Assembly (NCBI RefSeq): GCF_024758005.1
Contig: NZ_CP103288.1
Location: 124,001-188,000, forward strand
Direction of reading: 5' to 3'
DNA length: 64,000 nucleotides
DNA from: Pseudarthrobacter sp. NS4
GTDB taxonomy: Bacteria; Actinomycetota; Actinomycetes; Actinomycetales; Micrococcaceae
In this document: one piece after another, positions 60,373 through 64,000 of the stretch
How the letters are laid out: each line of letters begins with the position of its first letter
How positions within the stretch are numbered: the first letter of the stretch is position 1
Position numbers and translations under genes: made by a program
The notes under the pieces: generated by a model
The model's database searches: none
The model's input: the letters and a program-made list of their open reading frames with translations, nothing else
What the model was told of the DNA's origin: nothing

Positions 60373-61161
60373 TTATCGGCGGGTTTCGCCGTTTGTGTCG
60401 GTATCGATGTTTTCCTTGCGGACTTCCTCATCTACGGTGACGTCGTCGGTGACAGTGTCCTTGTCCAGGCGGACGCGTTCGACCGGGACGGTCTCCTTCT
60501 CCACCACGGGGCGTTCCTCCTGGAGGGTGACCTCGTGTTCGCTCTCGGTCAGGTCCGGCCCGGACATCGCGGCGTCACGGTTCTCCTCGGTGATGGGTTC
60601 GCGTTCGAGCCTGACTTCCTCGCGCTGCACGGGAACGGTTTGGCTGACGTTTTCGGTGGTGACGTACTTGCGCAATCTGGCCCGTCCCGCTTCCTGCTTT
60701 TCCGTGCCGACACGCAGGCGTTCCTCCGAACGGGTCATCGCATCATCATCGGACCCGGCCCGGGACGTGTCGCGTCCGGTGCCGGTGGCTTCGTAGGTGT
60801 CTGTCCCGAGGCTGGTGTCAGTCCCGGTGTAGGTGGTGTCCCCGCCGGTGAGTCCGTAGTGGGCGTAGAGGCGGTCCTCTTCGGATGGTTCCAAGTGTCC
60901 GTCCTCCGCGACGCGGGGGGCATCTTTGACCTGGTCTTTGCTGTACGGGACGAGGATGTCATTACCGTCGACGCTCGCTCCCTGCAGCGGGACGAACGAC
61001 TCGGACGTGCCGAAAAACCCGGTTTTGACGGTCACCCAGGTCGGGTTGCCGCTGTCATCGTCGGTGTAGACCTCTCCGATGGAGCCGATCTTGTCCCGGT
61101 CCGTTGTCAGGACGTCTCCGCCTGCGCCGAGCACGCTGTCAATATTTTCCCTGGTAAACAT
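60373..61161 (-). CDS. PRC-barrel and DUF2382 (YsnF/AvaK) domain protein
   Basis: 262 residues, soluble, strongly charged. The first 90 residues form a PRC-barrel (DKIGSIGEVYTDDDSGNPTW; FVPLQGASVDGNDILVPYSK); a Gly/Thr/Asp linker follows; the last 115 are the DUF2382 domain (EERLRVGTEKQEAGRARLRK ... VPVERVRLDKDTVTDD). Such proteins are commonly stress-induced in actinobacteria; biochemical role unknown. Confidence 0.9.
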   Translation of the reverse strand: MFTRENIDSVLGAGGDVLTTDRDKIGSIGEVYTDDDSGNPTWVTVKTGFFGTSESFVPLQGASVDGNDILVPYSKDQVKDAPRVAEDGHLEPSEEDRLYAHYGLTGGDTTYTGTDTSLGTDTYEATGTGRDTSRAGSDDDAMTRSEERLRVGTEKQEAGRARLRKYVTTENVSQTVPVQREEVRLEREPITEENRDAAMSGPDLTESEHEVTLQEERPVVEKETVPVERVRLDKDTVTDDVTVDEEVRKENIDTDTNGETRR

Positions 61162-61306
61162 GGCTGATTTCTCCTTAGATACTGATTCCGGTGTTTCCTA
61201 TTTCGGTGACAGTGGCCCGACGCGGCCACCTTCTGGAACCGGGCCGCACGGACATTAAGGCGGCCACAACTGGACGATCCCCGCGCCGTTACCCAGACGT
61301 GGGTGC

Positions 61307-62443
61307 TCAGCGTCCCAGGTTCCGTTTCCGGGGTTGGTCCTTGTCCCGCCTCTGCCCCGAGTCCTGGCCCGGTTCGGCGTCCCGGCTTTGCTGCTGCTCT
61401 CGGAGTTCACGCCCGCGCCGGATTTCTTCCTCCTCCTGCTTTTGGACTTTGGCGCTCTTCTTCGTGTCGCGCGGGGGCAACTGGATGGTTTCCTCCGCTT
61501 TGATGCCTCCCTGGAGCTCCCGGCCGCGCTCCATCTCGGCGTCGACCTCGGCACCAAACAGCAAAGACAGGTTCAGGATCCAGAGCCACAGGAGCATCAC
61601 GATCACTCCGCCGATGGCCCCGTAGGTCTTGTTGTAGTTGCCGAAGTTGGCCACGTAGAAAGCAAACCCCAGTGAAGCGAGCACGAAGATCAGCAGAGCG
61701 ATGAAGGAGCCGACGCTCATCCAGTGGATCTTGGGCTGCCGGACGTTGGGGGTGGCGTAGTAGAGGATTGCGATGACCACAATGACCAGCAAGACGATGA
61801 CCGGCCATTTGGCGACGTTCCAGACTGTAAGGAACACCCCGCCGAGTCCGAGAACTCCGCCCACGGCTTCAGCCACCGGTCCGCTGACCACCAGCATCGC
61901 CGCGAGCAGCGCAACGATGACCACGCACAGCAGCGTCACGCCGAGCATGGTTCCGCGCAGCTTGACGAAGCCGCGGCCTTCGTCAATTTCGTAAACCCGG
62001 TTCATGGCCCGGCCGAACCCGTTCACATAGCCGGAAGCGGACCACAGGGCAGCCGCGAGGCCTAAGACCAGAGTGAAGCCGGCCGCCGGGGAATTGGTCA
62101 GTTCCTCGATGGGGCCGCGGACCGCGTCCATGGCCGTGCCCGGTGCGATGCCCTGCACGATCTCCAGGAGGGCCCCGGTAGTTTTTTCCGGCTGGCCGAA
62201 GATCCCCAGGAGCGAAACCAAAGCGAGCAACGCCGGGAACATCGACAGGACGGCATAATACGTGAGGCCGGCCGCAAGGTCCGGGCAATGATCCCTGCTG
62301 AACTCCCGGAACGCCTTCTTGGCAATGTACATCCAGGACGGCTTGGACAAATCAGTGGGGCTGTCAGGCTTTCGTTCATCATCCGGGGCCGGCGCTGTGG
62401 ACGCCTTTGCCGTGCTGGTATCGGGCTTTTCATTCGTGGCCAT
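61307..62443 (-). CDS. YihY/BrkB-family membrane protein
   Basis: 378 residues. A Thr/Ala-rich N-terminal 50 residues, six predicted membrane segments with the family motif DLAAGLTYYAVLSMFPALLA and SGYVNGFGRAMNRVYEIDEG, then a highly charged C-terminal tail (about 75 residues, Lys/Glu/Arg/Gln). Once called ribonuclease BN, but the family is a membrane protein of unknown, possibly transport or envelope, role. The ATG at 62443 has GGAGG at seven bases. Confidence 0.92.
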   Translation of the reverse strand: MATNEKPDTSTAKASTAPAPDDERKPDSPTDLSKPSWMYIAKKAFREFSRDHCPDLAAGLTYYAVLSMFPALLALVSLLGIFGQPEKTTGALLEIVQGIAPGTAMDAVRGPIEELTNSPAAGFTLVLGLAAALWSASGYVNGFGRAMNRVYEIDEGRGFVKLRGTMLGVTLLCVVIVALLAAMLVVSGPVAEAVGGVLGLGGVFLTVWNVAKWPVIVLLVIVVIAILYYATPNVRQPKIHWMSVGSFIALLIFVLASLGFAFYVANFGNYNKTYGAIGGVIVMLLWLWILNLSLLFGAEVDAEMERGRELQGGIKAEETIQLPPRDTKKSAKVQKQEEEEIRRGRELREQQQSRDAEPGQDSGQRRDKDQPRKRNLGR

Positions 62444-62524
62444 GGGACATCCTCCAATGATGGTCAATGCCAGCGGCATCGGCTCCCCTGCCGGGGGAGC
62501 GCGGCCGCTGGCGCCACGCAGGTT

Positions 62525-63169
62525 TTAGGTGTTCTGGACGTGGTCCTTGGCTTCGGTGGCGCTGTCCTTGACGTCAGAAACTGCGGTTTGGCCTTCATCC
62601 TTGACGTGCGCGGCGGCGTCAGTGGCGGTGGCTTTGACGTTTTCCATGGCTTCCTGGGCCGGTTCCTTCATACCCTGGGCCATGTCCTTGGCTGCGTCGG
62701 TGAGCTGCGTGGTGACGGGTTCGGCAGCGCTCTTGATGGTCTGGGCTGCTTCGCGTTCCTTCTGGCTTGGCGGGATCAGGGAGGAGACGAGCAGGCCGGT
62801 GCCGAAGGCGATCAGGCCCGCGGCCAGGGGGTTGCCCTGGGCTTTAGCAGCCGCTTGGTGGGGTGTGTCAGCGATCGCGGATCCTGCGTCGCTGAGGCTG
62901 GAGCCGATGGCGGCTCCGGCATCACCCACGGTGGAACCTGCGGTGCCGGTGGCGGAGGAGACCTTGGACGTGGCGGTGTCCGCTGCTCCCATGACTTTTT
63001 CCTTCACGCCGACGACAGCGTTCCTGACCTTGTTCTTCGCCTTGCCGGTCTGCCGGTTCACGATGTTCGAGGGAGTGACCTTGTCGGCGACGGCGTCTAC
63101 GTTGGTGCCCAGCCGTGCGCGGGTTTCTTCGACGTCGGCGCGGATGGCGTCGGGGTTCTCGCTGCTCAT
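62525..63169 (-). CDS. DUF3618 domain protein
   Basis: 214 residues. The N-terminal 45 residues carry the DUF3618 pattern (DAIRADVEETRARLGTNVDAVADKVTP); a hydrophobic segment (NPLAAGLIAFGTGLLVSSLI) follows near residue 115; the rest is Ala/Lys/Glu-rich and probably helical like LEA-type proteins. It starts immediately at the stop of the holin-like gene (TAAATG), so it is translated with it. Confidence 0.88.
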   Translation of the reverse strand: MSSENPDAIRADVEETRARLGTNVDAVADKVTPSNIVNRQTGKAKNKVRNAVVGVKEKVMGAADTATSKVSSATGTAGSTVGDAGAAIGSSLSDAGSAIADTPHQAAAKAQGNPLAAGLIAFGTGLLVSSLIPPSQKEREAAQTIKSAAEPVTTQLTDAAKDMAQGMKEPAQEAMENVKATATDAAAHVKDEGQTAVSDVKDSATEAKDHVQNT

Positions 63170-63598
63170 TTAGTGGCCTCCGTTGGGTTTGAGGGTGGGC
63201 GGGATTTCCTGGACGGTTTCGACGGTCTGGGGCATGCCTTTGATTTTCTTGAGTTCCTTGCGGCCGACCGCGGCGAGGATGGCGGCGATGATGCCCCAGA
63301 TGACCGCCACGACGACGGCGGACCAGCCCAGGCCCATCAGCTGGCCCAGGGCGTACCAGAGGGCAATGGAGAGGAACACGAGCACGAAGTGCCCTGCCAC
63401 GCCGGCGCCGGCGAGCATGCCGCCGCCCTTGCCGGCTTTTGTTGCGGACTGTTTCGCTTCGGCCTTGGCGAGCTCCAGTTCCTGGCGCATCAGGGTGGAA
63501 AGGTCCCGGGTGACGTCACCGAGGAGTTCCCCGAGGGAATTCGTGTCTGCCTTGGCGTGCGCGGGGGTGGGAGGAGGCTCCGGTATCTGACTGCTCAC
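63170..63598 (-). CDS. Holin-X-like (phage holin superfamily) membrane protein
   Basis: 142 residues: a helical N-terminal part (LGELLGDVTRDLSTLMRQEL ELAKAEAK), two membrane segments (GHFVLVFLSIALWYALGQLM; WSAVVVAVIWGIIAAILAAV) and a charged tail. The actinobacterial Holin-X family is chromosomal and not tied to lysis. It overlaps the upstream gene by four bases (GTGA) and abuts the DUF3618 gene, a conserved trio in this group. Confidence 0.87.
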   Translation of the reverse strand: MSSQIPEPPPTPAHAKADTNSLGELLGDVTRDLSTLMRQELELAKAEAKQSATKAGKGGGMLAGAGVAGHFVLVFLSIALWYALGQLMGLGWSAVVVAVIWGIIAAILAAVGRKELKKIKGMPQTVETVQEIPPTLKPNGGH

Positions 63599-63990
63599 AG
63601 GGAACGACCTCCGCCCTCGACAAAAGGATCGTTGGGATCGCGCAGGGGAACCCCTGCCGAGCCCTGGCCCTCGAAGCCGGGCCGGGCGGGCTCGCCGTAC
63701 GCAGTCCCTGCGTAGGTCATTGGAGTTGCCGGCGGCGCGTCATACAGCGGTGCACCCGGCGCTGACGCCAGGCTACTGTCGGTGACAGGCGGCCGGACGG
63801 GATACGGAGGCGCGGTTCCTGCGGCAGCTTCCGGTGCCGGGGTGCCGGCCTGCAGGCTGCGGCCCAGCCGGCCGGCGAGCAGGCCGGCGCCGGCGGCGAG
63901 GAGCAGGAAGGTGCCGGGGCGCTGGCGGGCGAAGGACTTGACTTCGTCGAGCAGTGATCCCGGGTCCCGGTTCTGCAACCACGTCGCCAT
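63595..63990 (-). CDS. Small membrane protein of the DUF3618 operon
   Basis: 131 residues. The first 45 contain VKSFARQRPGTFLLLAAGAG LLAGRLGRSL, a single hydrophobic segment with flanking basic residues; the rest is Pro/Ala/Gly-rich and presumably unstructured, ending DPNDPFVEGGGRSL. First gene of the three-gene unit in this window; further members may lie beyond 64000. Confidence 0.82.
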   Translation of the reverse strand: MATWLQNRDPGSLLDEVKSFARQRPGTFLLLAAGAGLLAGRLGRSLQAGTPAPEAAAGTAPPYPVRPPVTDSSLASAPGAPLYDAPPATPMTYAGTAYGEPARPGFEGQGSAGVPLRDPNDPFVEGGGRSL

Positions 63991-64000
63991 CGACTCTGAA

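Noticed and set aside
63170..63598. Holin-like gene as evidence of a prophage
   Set aside because: Neighbours are DUF3618 and envelope-stress genes; no phage structural, integrase or lysin genes occur, and the Holin-X family is commonly chromosomal in actinobacteria.

Overview
The window looks like a chromosome segment from a high-GC Gram-positive soil actinobacterium, most likely Micrococcaceae (Arthrobacter / Pseudarthrobacter type). The basis is the strong G/C bias at third codon positions (which also creates very long spurious antisense ORFs), the protein families present (homodimeric-type AceE, DUF3105, DUF3618, PRC/DUF2382, SigK-like ECF factor) and the abundance of NCS1 transporters and urease/allantoin genes. 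The genus is inferred from general family knowledge, not from an alignment.

Layout. (1) 58-5852, plus strand: an arabinoside-use operon with a sugar-binding lipoprotein, two ABC permeases, a GH51 arabinofuranosidase and an aldose 1-epimerase; a 15-bp-stem hairpin separates the binding protein from the permeases. (2) 6558-12753, minus strand: a complete urease operon ureABC-EFGD ending in a NiCoT nickel permease. (3) 12844-22993, minus strand: glyoxylate metabolism (hyi, glxR, gcl; then malate synthase, malic enzyme and pyruvate dehydrogenase E1). It carries two separate decaying scraps of an ureidoglycine aminohydrolase-like cupin gene and a truncated glycerate kinase start. (4) 23293-30774, minus strand: three NCS1 nucleobase/allantoin-type permeases, allantoinase and an Asp/Glu/hydantoin-type racemase; two of the promoters share one operator-like motif. 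(5) 31022-34335: a graveyard of truncated genes (kdpB, transposase, helicase-type C-terminus, a chimeric ORF) around one intact helicase-associated-domain protein. (6) 34548-38271: aldo/keto reductase with LacI regulator, a frameshifted doxX, and an MntR-type regulator with a palindromic operator. (7) 38523-56135: an envelope/copper island with PepSY protein, SigK-like ECF sigma factor, cupredoxin lipoproteins, class F sortase, CHRD protein, BlaI/M56 pair, DUF3105 protein and a cupredoxin-CopA ATPase fusion. (8) 56424-59640: flavin monooxygenase, IS21 debris and a PAS-EAL remnant. (9) 59918-63990: envelope-stress-type genes (PRC/DUF2382, YihY/BrkB, DUF3618, holin-like).

How the parts work together. 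Regions 2-4 form a purine-nitrogen module: permeases and allantoinase open allantoin, urease with its own nickel permease releases ammonia, and the glyoxylate produced can go through Gcl/GlxR toward glycerate or through malate synthase, malic enzyme and PDH, which together make a dicarboxylic-acid cycle oxidising glyoxylate. The intermediate steps (allantoate hydrolysis, ureidoglycine aminohydrolase, glycerate kinase) are missing or broken in this window.

Most unusual signals. Three 28-bp sites near 6.04, 34.08 and 56.39 kb have the architecture of XerC/XerD (dif) sites with an identical central hexamer, lie in the same orientation and bracket regions 2-5 and 6-7. Three promoter-like sites with SigK-type -35/-10 elements and exactly 16-bp spacing sit upstream of envelope-island genes. 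Two near-identical operators frame the BlaI/M56 locus. The copper ATPase has an N-terminal cupredoxin and a heavy-metal domain without CxxC. No rRNA, tRNA or CRISPR array was seen.
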